15,793 nt of DNA from contig UQZA01000048.1 in NCBI GenBank assembly GCA_900545515.1, positions 1 to 15,793 on the forward strand. Direction: 5' to 3'. Made by a program: the position numbers and the translations under genes. Below the pieces are notes generated by a model. The model saw nothing but the letters and a program-made list of their open reading frames with translations, searched no databases and was not told the DNA's origin. Positions 6,166 to 14,300 of this stretch are shown in pieces (the stretch's first letter is position 1; each line of letters begins with the position of its first letter). The DNA is from an uncultured Eubacteriales bacterium (lineage in GTDB: Bacteria > Bacillota > Clostridia > Oscillospirales > Oscillospiraceae).

Positions 6166-7004
6166 GATGGGCTTCCTCCTTCCTCAAAAGGGGCCTCCTG
6201 CGGGGAAGGGGAGGTTAGGGCCGCACCAGCGACGGGGACCGAGGCGCTGAAATTCCGCAGGGTACTGGGGGAGATATTGTAGTAGTTTTTAAAGTGGACG
6301 TAGAAGTTATTCAGTTGGGAGTATCCCACCATGTTGGCGATGACAGAGATTTTCTCCTGGGTGTTTTCGATAAGCCGCCGGGCCTGAATCATACGGTAGG
6401 CAGTGAGGTATTCGGAAAATTTGATTCCCGTGTCCTTTAAAAAGATCCGGCCAATGTATTTGCTGCTCATATTGAAGATTTCGGCAATGTTGGTCAAGGA
6501 CTGGGAGCTGCGGTAGTTGCTTTTTACAATCAAAATGATTTTGTTGGTAATTTTGGAGAACTTGCTGTATTCCACCTGCAGTACCGGGTCCAGCTCCGGC
6601 TGGGAGGCCGCGTGCTCGGGAATGACGCCGTGGAGGTCCCGGACAATGGTGCGCTCAATGAAGGCCCGCAGCTCCGCCACATGAATGGGCTTCAGGAGAT
6701 AGTCCCGGGCTGTGGCTTGCATGGACTTGTGGACATAATTGAAGTCATCGTATCCGCTGATCATGCAGAATATGGTCTGCATCCCCATGGAACGCAGATG
6801 CTCTGCCAGCTCATAGCCCCAGTGGTCGCCCAGGTTGATATCCAGCAGGGCAATGTGGGGCTGAAAGTCCACGGCTTTGCTCACAGCCTCGGCGTAGGAG
6901 GTGGCGGTCAGGATGCTGGTGATGTTGTATAGGGACCAGTCCAGAAGGTACTTGATGTTTTCACAGATGTCCTTTTCGTCGTCTACAATCAGTAAGCGGT
7001 ACAT
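6126..7004 (-). CDS. Response regulator, YesN/AraC type
   Basis: This 292-residue protein has a receiver domain at residues 1-120 and an AraC-type double helix-turn-helix at about 160-252. Receiver residues are complete: acidic pair D8-D9, phospho-acceptor D55 (in ALLDINLGD), the switch serine at about 83, and K105 (LLKPI). In the DNA-binding part, NIAEIFNMSSKYIGRIF is the first recognition unit and ISVIANMVGYSQLNNFYVHFK the second. It should be phosphorylated by the adjacent kinase and activate promoters of the locus. A ~40-residue Pro/Ser/Ala-rich tail after the DNA-binding domain is extra for the family; it overlaps the start and ribosome binding site of the solute-binding protein. The gene starts one base after the kinase stop (TGA-T-ATG) with GAGGTG upstream, so translation is coupled. 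Confidence 0.93.
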   Translation of the reverse strand: MYRLLIVDDEKDICENIKYLLDWSLYNITSILTATSYAEAVSKAVDFQPHIALLDINLGDHWGYELAEHLRSMGMQTIFCMISGYDDFNYVHKSMQATARDYLLKPIHVAELRAFIERTIVRDLHGVIPEHAASQPELDPVLQVEYSKFSKITNKIILIVKSNYRSSQSLTNIAEIFNMSSKYIGRIFLKDTGIKFSEYLTAYRMIQARRLIENTQEKISVIANMVGYSQLNNFYVHFKNYYNISPSTLRNFSASVPVAGAALTSPSPQEAPFEEGGSPSCDETLPSGSSHS

Positions 7005-7005
7005 A

Positions 7006-8736
7006 TCAGGTTGTCACCTCATTTTTTAGCAGGATTTGGATGCAGACACCGGCAGGGGCGTGGTTTTGGATGCGCATTTCCACCCGGTTGCCATAGTAGA
7101 GGTACAGCCGGTCATACACATTCTGCAGGCCGATCCCCGGGGCGGTGTCAGCGGATTCCTTGCTTTTCTCTGGTGTAAACTGCTGGTTCAGGAGGGCAAT
7201 CTGCTCTTCCCGGATGTGGCCGATGTTGTCGAAAAACTGAAAGAGAATGCCGTCGGACTGGCGGCTGCCGGAGATGACTACCACCTTCAGCTGGCTGTCG
7301 TTTTGAAAATTGTGTTTAAAAAAGTTTTCTACAATGGGCTGCATCCAAATTTTGGGTGTAGAGATGGCGTACATATCCTCTGGTATGTCGCAGTGATAGA
7401 GGAACTGGTCGTCATACAGGAAGCACATCAGGTCCAGGTATTGCCGGGTAATTTCCAGCTCCTTTTTCAGGGTGATGATGGGCTCGGTTTTGACAATGTT
7501 CCGGTACAGAAGGCCCAGGTCCGCCGTGGCTTCGGCCACGGTGGGGCTCCCCTCCAGCAGGGCCCGGAGGCGGATTCGCTCCAGGGTGTTGTAAAGGAAA
7601 TGGGGGTTGAGTTGGGCGCTGAGCATCTGCATTTCCGTCCGCTGCTGACGGATGGTCAGCTTGTATTTCTGCTGAATCAGGGTATCCAGGTACTGGTATA
7701 GGCTGTTCAGGTGGGTGGCGATGGCGGCAAATTCGTCCTGACGGTGACCAATGTCCAGGGGGGTGAAGTTGCCGGACTGGGCCTCCACCAGGCTGTGCAG
7801 AATGCTCTGGATGAAGAGAGAGTCATGAGAAAACTGGCGCGCGTACAGCAGGGTGATGAGGACAAAGACCAGGATGAGGCCCACGGTCCAAAGAATTAGC
7901 TCATAGAGCCGGTCTGTGGTGTAAGCTTTGGCGGGGGCGACGGAGATCACGGAGTAAGAATAGCGCTCTGAAATCTGGACGGTGTACAGAAGGCTGGAGG
8001 GGCCTGCGCCGGGAGCAGAGGTGCGGCCCTGCTTGACCCCGGTGGACAGCAGCGCCTGCCAGGGAACGGTGTGGTAATCCGGATTTCCCAGGGGAAGGCA
8101 GGTGTTGTTCACCAGAAGGAAGGCGGCGGCCTCCGGCTGGGTGCAGAAGGCCTGGGCCACCGGCTTGGTTAGGTCCATAACGAAGGAGACCTTCCCCACA
8201 TAGCTGGAGCCCTGGTGAATGTCCTTGGTATAGAGGTAGCCCGTCTGGCACAGGGCCTCGGCAGTCTCCAGGTCGATGATCCGGTACCGGGAGTAGCCGG
8301 AGGTGCTGTACTCCATATCCACAATGTTGGAGGTGCTATAATAGATAATGTGCCGGATGCAGTATTCGCTCTCAGAAATCAGGCTGTTGCAGCTGGTGAG
8401 ATAGGTTTCGTAGAGGGGATAGGAGGTGTTCAGCCGGCTCTGGGCATATTCTTCCGGGGTGGCCCCAAAAAAGTGGAAGAAGTCGTCCCGGAGGGAGGCG
8501 GTGGCATAGAGATGGGTAAAAAAATGGTCAATGGAGTCTGTGATGGAATCCAGCTGCCGCTCCACCTGGGAGAAGGCAGCCTCTGCCTCCCGAACGTAAG
8601 GCTCCATGGTGCTGGACTGCATGTTGCTGTAAAAAACAAAGATCATGATGGTCACAAAGGTGAGGACAATGACCAGGTACAGCAGGAAGGTCTGCCGGTA
8701 AATTTTCAGATGCAGAAAGTTCGACAATTTTGACAA
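7006..8736 (-). CDS. Sensor histidine kinase, YesM/LytS family
   Basis: This membrane sensor kinase has 576 residues from the TTG chosen here. Order: transmembrane segment about 15-36, extracellular sensor region about 37-277, second transmembrane segment about 279-298, HAMP-like linker to about 355, then the His_kinase domain with QLNPHFLYNTLERI (phospho-accepting H379). The ATP-binding part follows, with N-box I-V-E-N-F-F-K-H (N471) and G-box GIGLQN at 534-539. The D-box reads DNIGHI instead of the usual DNGxGI, a deviation worth noting. It should sense an extracellular sugar or a loaded binding protein and phosphorylate the regulator encoded next. Start: the frame extends to GTG 8757, but that codon has no ribosome binding site and lies about 8 bases from the predicted transcription start. 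TTG 8736 has GAGGG at the right spacing (8 bases), so I prefer it. It is the first gene of the operon. Confidence 0.9.
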   Translation of the reverse strand: MSKLSNFLHLKIYRQTFLLYLVIVLTFVTIMIFVFYSNMQSSTMEPYVREAEAAFSQVERQLDSITDSIDHFFTHLYATASLRDDFFHFFGATPEEYAQSRLNTSYPLYETYLTSCNSLISESEYCIRHIIYYSTSNIVDMEYSTSGYSRYRIIDLETAEALCQTGYLYTKDIHQGSSYVGKVSFVMDLTKPVAQAFCTQPEAAAFLLVNNTCLPLGNPDYHTVPWQALLSTGVKQGRTSAPGAGPSSLLYTVQISERYSYSVISVAPAKAYTTDRLYELILWTVGLILVFVLITLLYARQFSHDSLFIQSILHSLVEAQSGNFTPLDIGHRQDEFAAIATHLNSLYQYLDTLIQQKYKLTIRQQRTEMQMLSAQLNPHFLYNTLERIRLRALLEGSPTVAEATADLGLLYRNIVKTEPIITLKKELEITRQYLDLMCFLYDDQFLYHCDIPEDMYAISTPKIWMQPIVENFFKHNFQNDSQLKVVVISGSRQSDGILFQFFDNIGHIREEQIALLNQQFTPEKSKESADTAPGIGLQNVYDRLYLYYGNRVEMRIQNHAPAGVCIQILLKNEVTT

Positions 8737-8771
8737 AATTCTATCCCTCAGTCGCACAATATCTTGACATT

Positions 8772-8800
8772 ATCATACATTTGCGTGGCGGCACAGGCAA
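8772..8800 (-). promoter_or_regulatory. Predicted promoter of the kinase operon
   Basis: Read on the minus strand, TTGCCT (8795-8800) and TATGAT (8772-8777) are separated by exactly 17 bases, a good sigma-A-type promoter. The expected transcription start is near 8765. That leaves 8 bases to GTG 8757 but about 29 bases to TTG 8736, which supports the later start. Confidence 0.55.
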
Positions 8801-8837
8801 GGGTAAATCTGCAGAAAGTGCCAAATATATACTAAAA

Positions 8838-8857
8838 AATAGCATTTTAATACTATT
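8838..8857. promoter_or_regulatory. Inverted repeat, candidate operator in the divergent region
   Basis: AATAGCATT (8838-8846) and AATACTATT (8849-8857) form an inverted repeat, 8 of 9 positions matching, around TT. It sits between the kinase-operon promoter and the ROK-isomerase operon, so one bound regulator could affect both. An outer pair, TATACTA (8828-8834) and TAGTATA (8884-8890), is also inverted. Which protein binds, if any, is unknown. Confidence 0.35.
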
Positions 8858-8881
8858 GGGCAGGGCACAGACTGGGCCGCG

Positions 8882-8892
8882 TATAGTATAAA
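8882..8892 (+). promoter_or_regulatory. Possible -10 region of the ROK-isomerase operon
   Basis: TATAGT (8882-8887) overlaps TATAAA (8887-8892), both plausible -10 boxes about 135 bases before the ROK start. Neither has a good -35 box (GGCAGG or GGCACA). A poor -35 is what one expects of a promoter that needs an activator such as the AraC-type regulator encoded nearby, but that is inference. Confidence 0.3.
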
Positions 8893-9024
8893 TTAGGCAG
8901 AATTCAGTATGTAAAAGAACGCATTGTACCGAATCCATATTATAAAGTATCCTTTCTGATGTTGTGGATATTTTATCGGTATGCTAGGTTAAAATCACCA
9001 ATAAATGAAAAGGAGCTGACATAT

Positions 9025-9918
9025 ATGCTGCATTTTGGCGCCCTGGAAGCCGGTGGCACGAAGATGGTATGCGCTGTTGGCAATGCACAGGGCCAGATTC
9101 TGGAGAGAATCAGCCTCCCCACCAGAGATCCGGAGAACACCATGCCAGAGATCCTGGCCTTTTTCCGGGAGAAGCAGGTGTCTGCCGTGGGCGTGGGGTG
9201 CTTTGGGCCAGTGGATTTGGATCGAAACTCCCCAACTTATGGGAACATCACCTCGTCGCCCAAGCTGCAATGGCGAAATTTCCCCATGCTGCGCCGCTTC
9301 CGGGAGGCTCTGGGGGTGCCCGTGGGCTTTGACACCGACGTCAACGCCGCCGCTTTGGGTGAGGCGGTATGGGGCTGCACCAAATCGGTCAAAAATAGTA
9401 TCTATATAACGGTAGGCACCGGCGTCGGCGTCGGCGTCATCATCGGCGGCAAGCCCTACCACGGCATGATCCACCCCGAAGGCGGCCACATTTTCGTCCA
9501 CCGCCGGCCCGATGACCCCATGGCCAAGGGCATTTGCCCCTATCATGGTAACTGCCTGGAGGGCCTGGCCAGCGGCCCGGCCATTGAGCGGCGCTGGGGC
9601 CGGAAGGGGGCGGAGCTGTCGGACTGCCTGGCAGTCTGGGAGCTGGAGGCGTTCTACATCGGACAGGCCATTTGCACCTACATTTGCACCCTCTCCCCGG
9701 AGCGGATTGTGGTAGGCGGCGGCGTCATGCACCAGGAGCAGATGCTTCCCATGATCCGCCAGGAGGTCCGGCGCCAGATGCATGGCTATATCCAGGGCAA
9801 GGGCATGGACAAGCTGGAGGAGTACATTGTGCCGGTCAGCTTGGGAGATAACCAGGGCGTGATGGGCGGCGTGAAGCTGGCTATGGATGCCTATATAGAA
9901 GAGGGAGGTACCTTATGA
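9025..9918 (+). CDS. ROK family sugar kinase (fructokinase/mannokinase-like)
   Basis: This 297-residue cytoplasmic kinase phosphorylates a hexose with ATP. The N-terminal phosphate motif is EAGGTKMVCAVG (8-19). The catalytic aspartate is D105, in DTDVNAAALGE. The second glycine-rich motif is TVGTGVGVGV (129-138). A zinc site is formed by H155 (PEGGH), C171, H174 and C177 (CPYHGNC), matching the YdhR/GmuE fructokinase branch, whose members can also take mannose. The start is ATG 9025, because AAAGGAG at 9008-9014 lies 10 bases upstream; the frame runs open to 8959 without support. It overlaps the mannose-6-phosphate isomerase gene by 4 bases (ATGA), so the two make a fixed pair. With that partner, free mannose to mannose-6-phosphate is the likely reaction, fructose the alternative. 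Confidence 0.92.
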   Translation: MLHFGALEAGGTKMVCAVGNAQGQILERISLPTRDPENTMPEILAFFREKQVSAVGVGCFGPVDLDRNSPTYGNITSSPKLQWRNFPMLRRFREALGVPVGFDTDVNAAALGEAVWGCTKSVKNSIYITVGTGVGVGVIIGGKPYHGMIHPEGGHIFVHRRPDDPMAKGICPYHGNCLEGLASGPAIERRWGRKGAELSDCLAVWELEAFYIGQAICTYICTLSPERIVVGGGVMHQEQMLPMIRQEVRRQMHGYIQGKGMDKLEEYIVPVSLGDNQGVMGGVKLAMDAYIEEGGTL

Positions 9919-10850
9919 GCAAAGAGCTGTTGCGTTTGGAGCCGGTGTTCCAGGAAAAAATCTGGGGCGGAGACCGGCTGCGGACTGTGTTCCACTATGA
10001 CATTCCCAGTGACCACACCGGAGAATGCTGGGCCATCAGCGGCCATCCCAGCGGGGATTGCCACGTAAAGAACCCGGAATTTGCCGGGGAGACCCTGGGC
10101 TCTCTTTGGAAAAAAAGGCCGGACTTGTTTGGTAACCTGCCGGGGGACAGCTTCCCTCTGCTGGTGAAGATCATTGACGCCAAAGATGACCTGAGCATCC
10201 AGGTTCACCCTGATGACAGTTATGCGGCGGTCCATGAACATGGCGCCCGGGGTAAGACGGAGTGCTGGTATGTTCTGGACTGCGACCCGGGGACTACCAT
10301 TGTCATCGGGCACAACGCCAAGACCCGGGAGGAGATGGGCCGGATGGTGGAGGAGCGGCGCTGGAAGGAGCTCATCCGGGAAGTCCCCATTCAGAAGGGC
10401 GACTTTTTCCAAATCAACCCCGGCTGCCTCCACGCCATCAAGGGCGGCACCCTGATTCTGGAGACCCAGCAGAGCAGCGATGTGACCTACCGGTTCTATG
10501 ACTATGACCGGCTGTCCGACGGGAAGCCCCGTCCTTTGCACATTGCGCAGAGCTTGGCCGTGACTCAGGTGCCCCATAGCCTGGAGGCGCCGAAGCAGGA
10601 GACCTGCCGCCAAGGCGGCGCTGAGATCACCCATTTGGTGACTTGTCCCTATTATGCCGTGTATCGGGTCCGGCTGGATGGACGCTGGGAGACCAACTGG
10701 GAGCAGCCCTTTGTGAATGTAAGCATCACAGGCGGCTCCGGCACCCTGGACGGCCAGCCGGTGAGCAAGGGGGACCATCTCCTGATTCCCGTCGGCTACG
10801 GACAGATGGCTCTGGAGGGGAACCTGGAGCTTATTTACTCTCATTTGTAA
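9915..10850 (+). CDS. manA: Mannose-6-phosphate isomerase, class I
   Basis: This 311-residue zinc enzyme converts mannose-6-phosphate to fructose-6-phosphate in the cytoplasm, feeding glycolysis. It is of the short Firmicute ManA/Pmi type. Zinc ligands are visible: Q96 and H98 in IQVHPDD, E116 in GKTECWY, and H173 in GCLHAIKGG. The catalytic arginine is R193 (TYRFYDYDR). The N-terminal LEPVFQEKIWGG and the C-terminal cupin end (GDHLLIPVGYG) are typical, and the length is full. ATG 9915 overlaps the ROK kinase stop as ATGA, with GAGGGAGG at 9901-9908 as ribosome binding site, indicating coupled translation. A strong terminator follows 25 bases after the stop, so this two-gene operon is closed before the GH85 gene. 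Confidence 0.95.
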   Translation: MSKELLRLEPVFQEKIWGGDRLRTVFHYDIPSDHTGECWAISGHPSGDCHVKNPEFAGETLGSLWKKRPDLFGNLPGDSFPLLVKIIDAKDDLSIQVHPDDSYAAVHEHGARGKTECWYVLDCDPGTTIVIGHNAKTREEMGRMVEERRWKELIREVPIQKGDFFQINPGCLHAIKGGTLILETQQSSDVTYRFYDYDRLSDGKPRPLHIAQSLAVTQVPHSLEAPKQETCRQGGAEITHLVTCPYYAVYRVRLDGRWETNWEQPFVNVSITGGSGTLDGQPVSKGDHLLIPVGYGQMALEGNLELIYSHL

Positions 10851-10872
10851 TTGGTACCAAAATAAACACGGG

Positions 10873-10908
10873 AAAACCGCAGAAGCTACAGGTTTCTGCG
10901 GTTTTTTT
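10873..10908 (+). terminator. Strong intrinsic terminator after manA
   Basis: AACCGCAGAA (10875-10884) pairs perfectly with TTCTGCGGTT (10894-10903) around a 9-base loop and ends in a run of seven T (10902-10908). The stem is flanked by A on the left, so it may also act on the minus strand, though no gene there needs it. Confidence 0.9.
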
Positions 10909-11029
10909 GCACCTGGGCGTCCACAAGATGACGACAAATATTTTAAAAGTGTACGCAAAGAGAAGACGGGTTCAAAACACGGGCATATTCTCCCAAACAC
11001 CAGTGGAGAGGGAGGCATTTGGTATCTAT

Positions 11030-11086
11030 GCACAAGGCCGGTCTGACCGGGACTTCCGATTTTGCCGGAAGGAAAGTCCGGCTTTT
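11030..11086 (+). promoter_or_regulatory. Overlapping hairpins, possible leader attenuator
   Basis: GCCGGA (11064-11069) pairs with TCCGGC (11077-11082) and is followed by TTTT, a short terminator-like hairpin. Part of it (CGGAAG, 11066-11071) can instead pair with CTTCCG (11053-11058), so the two folds exclude each other. A third small stem, CCGGT-CTG-ACCGG, lies just upstream. The stems are short and the T-run has only four bases, so this is tentative. Confidence 0.25.
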
Positions 11087-11149
11087 CATCCTAACCTGAC
11101 TATTCTTTATCGTTTTTAGACTTTCCAGGGACATGGAAATTCGGTAAAA

Positions 11150-11163
11150 TGTAATCGATCAAG
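11150..11163 (+). promoter_or_regulatory. Weak CcpA (cre)-like site
   Basis: TGTAATCGATCAAG agrees with the degenerate cre consensus TGWNANCGNTNWCA except at the last two positions. It lies in the GH85 leader, where carbon catabolite control would make sense, but the match is imperfect and could be chance. Confidence 0.2.
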
Positions 11164-11368
11164 TTCGGAAATCTGCCCTGTTTTATGAGATGTGCACAAA
11201 AAACTTTCTCCTTTTTGGTGATTCTCACAAAATGTGGAAGACGGAGAGACCTTGACTGGTTGCCGAAGTTTAGCGGCATGCACGACGGCAGCAGCAATTC
11301 TGAAGGGGGATTCTGCTGGCTGGCGCCTGCCGCAGCTGCAGCTGGAAATGAAAAGGAGGTACGTATCC

Positions 11369-14300
11369 ATGCAAATCAGAAAGTCTCATCGCATTCTTGC
11401 GGCGGTTCTGACACTGGTGATGCTGGTTGGCCTGCTGCCAACCGCTGCTTTTGCCAAATCCGCTGGAAACGACGGGTCTGCTGAGATGAACGAAGCCTAT
11501 GGAGCCCATGAGTCCCTCATGCCCATCGGCCCGTCCTTCAATGTGGACACATTACTGGAGTGGACGCCGGAGTCTGACCCGGATGCAGTCTACAGCCGGG
11601 CCAGCATTCCCCTGGCGGACCGGGTTGGCGGCTTCGTGGTGAACCCCAAGGTGAACCCGGAGGCAAAGCTGATGCTCTGCTCCCTGGCCAACTCTGACCA
11701 TGACCACACCAGCGCCCAGGGCACAGAATCCTTCCTGAGCTATGCCTTCAATTACTGGCAGTATGCCACTTCCTTCGTATACTGGTCCGGCTCCGAGGAA
11801 GGCCTGGTGTGCTGCCCCACCGGGGAATTCACCGATGCCGCCCACACAAACGGCGTGCCGGTGGTGGCGACCCTGGGCTTCCCCTGGGGCCGGGGAGACG
11901 GCTATGTGGAGCAGGTCCGGCAGTTCGTCCAGAAGGCTCCGGACGGCTCCTTCCCTGTGGCGGACAAGCTGATTGAGGTCATGGATTACTATGGCTTCGA
12001 CGGCTACTTCTTCAATCAGGAGTCCTACGACTGCACGGCCGCCGAGGGCGCCCTGATTGACGAGATGATGCGCTATATGCACAAAATGCGCCCGGATATG
12101 CTCATCAGCTGGTATGATTCCATGGTGCCCGCAGGCGGCGTGAGCTATCAGAACGCAGTGAACGACGCCAACAAGCAGTTTATGACCGACTCTGAAGACG
12201 GCACCCGGGCCATTGACGAGTTTCTGATGAACTACAACTGGTATGAGAACCAGGTGGACACCACCATCTCCACCATGCAGTCCATTGGCAGAAGCGAATT
12301 TGATGCCTTTGCCGGTCTCGACGTGCAGCAGAACTGCATGAACACGCCGTTCCGGGATTACCTTCTGGTGGACGCCAACGGCATCACCCGCCTGTCCCTG
12401 GCGCTGTATTGCCCCAACTCCACCTTGGGCCTTTCCACCAGCGGCGAGAACTTCCATGAGGTGGAGCAGGTGTTCTACACCAACGCCAAGGGCGACCCCC
12501 GGGATGATTCTGTGGATCTCACCACCGATGATTGGGCCGGTATTTCCCGGTTCTTTGCCGACCACACCGTGATTACGGGGGCCCCCTTTGTCACCGACTT
12601 TAACTCCGGCCACGGCAAGGGTTACTACGTGGATGGCCAGCTGTCCCGGAATGGGGAGTGGAGCTATCAGTCCAACCAGGACGTGATGCCCACCTGGACC
12701 TGGATCATCGACTCCGAGGGGGAGAAGCTCTCCGGCGGTTATGATTTTAACGACGCCTACAACGGCGGCAACTCCATCCGATTCTACGGCAACCTCACCG
12801 GCGGTCAGGCCAACCGGATCATGCTGTACAGCACCCGGGTGGCAGTGGAAGAGAGCATGAAGCTGGGTCTCACCTACAAGGGGGACCAGGGCCTTGTAAA
12901 GCTGGTGGCCTATTACGGCGATGAGTCCACCACTGGCTATGAAGCTTGCCAGCAGGTGGCCTATGATCTCACCGCCGGAACCGGCGACTGGACCACCACA
13001 GAGGTGGACCTGTCCGCCTCCGCCGGGAAGATCCTGTACGCCATTGGACTGCAGGTGGAGTCTTCCAAGGATGTGACCGGCTACCAGGTGAACCTGGGCC
13101 GTCTGACCCTCACAGAGCAGGAGCGGGCAGCGTTGCACGGCCCTGCCAGTGTGACCCTGGACGAGATTTTGTACCGGGACGCCTACACCGCCGAGGCCAG
13201 AGTGTACTGGACCCCGGTGGAGGAAGCCGCCTCGTATGAGATTTACCAGGTGAACGCAGACGGGACCCGGAGCCTGATCATGGAGACGCCCAGCACCGCC
13301 TACTACATCCCCACCTTGAATTGGGACGGATTGGCGGCAGCCGTGAACCTGGAGGTTGTGCCTGTGAACGGCAACGGCATCCGGGGTGAGGCCACGGCCC
13401 TTACCATCCCCTGGGTCTACGGCAACGGGGATTCCGAGAAGATTGAGGAGAAGTATTTTGATAATGTATGCCTGAACGCTAAGGTTACTGGCGTCTCCAA
13501 AGAGAACGCCGGCGAGCCTGCCTCGAAGGCCCTGGATGGAACGGCGGCCAATGGCTCCAAGTGGTGTGCTGGCGATGGCACAACGGAGGGCTGGATGTCC
13601 ATTGATATTGGACGGGAGGCAACGGTGCGCCGCTGGCGGGTGGAGCACGCGGAATACGGCGGCGAGAGTGCAGAGTCGAATACCCTCGACTTCTCCCTGG
13701 AGTACAAAGACGCATCCGGCAGCTGGGTCGAAGTGAAGCGGATTCAGGACAATCACGCGGCTGTTACGGATATCCTGCTGGATGAGCCGGTGACGGCCCA
13801 GGAGTGGAAGCTGGTTGTATATGATGACGGCAACTCTCCGTGGGCGGCAGTTCGGATTTACGAGTGGCAGATGTTCGAGACGGCGGAATTCCCACAGACG
13901 ACTCCGGTGCCCATGCAGTTTGCCTCTGCGGTGAACGGCGAGGGAGCCACAGACTCTGTCACCTTGCAGCATGTTACCGCAGGCGACACGGTGAAGGTGT
14001 ACACGAAGTCCGCCGGGGAGTATACCCTGATCGGCGAGCAGGTGGCCGATGGCAGCATCTGCGTGCTGGATAACCTGGACTTCGGCACGGCGGAGGCCGG
14101 CCGGATCTATTACACCACCACCACGACAGCCGCTCAGGAGAGCGTCAAGATGAGCGCGCCCTTTGAGGCCGAGCGTGCGGAGCAATCCTCCCCTGCCACG
14201 GAGGTGTCCTTTGAGAAGTATTCCCATCCCGGCTCTGTGACCTCCTCCAACGGCAGCGATATTTATACCACCCTGACCGTCCAGGGCCTGGAGCCCGGGG

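Larger units (their letters stand above)
10909..11368 (+). other. Leader region before the GH85 gene
   Basis: The 460 bases between the manA terminator and the GH85 start hold no supported gene. They contain several hairpins (see 11030-11086), a sequence resembling a CcpA site (11150-11163), and a GC-rich stretch with CAGCAG/CTGCTG complementarity just upstream of the ribosome binding site. No consensus promoter stands out; TAAAAT at 11145-11150 is a weak -10 candidate. The GH85 gene must have its own promoter here, because the preceding operon is terminated. Confidence 0.5.

Noticed and set aside
9891..11033. 380-codon minus-strand open frame
   Set aside because: It runs antisense to manA and across the strong terminator; no motif supports it.
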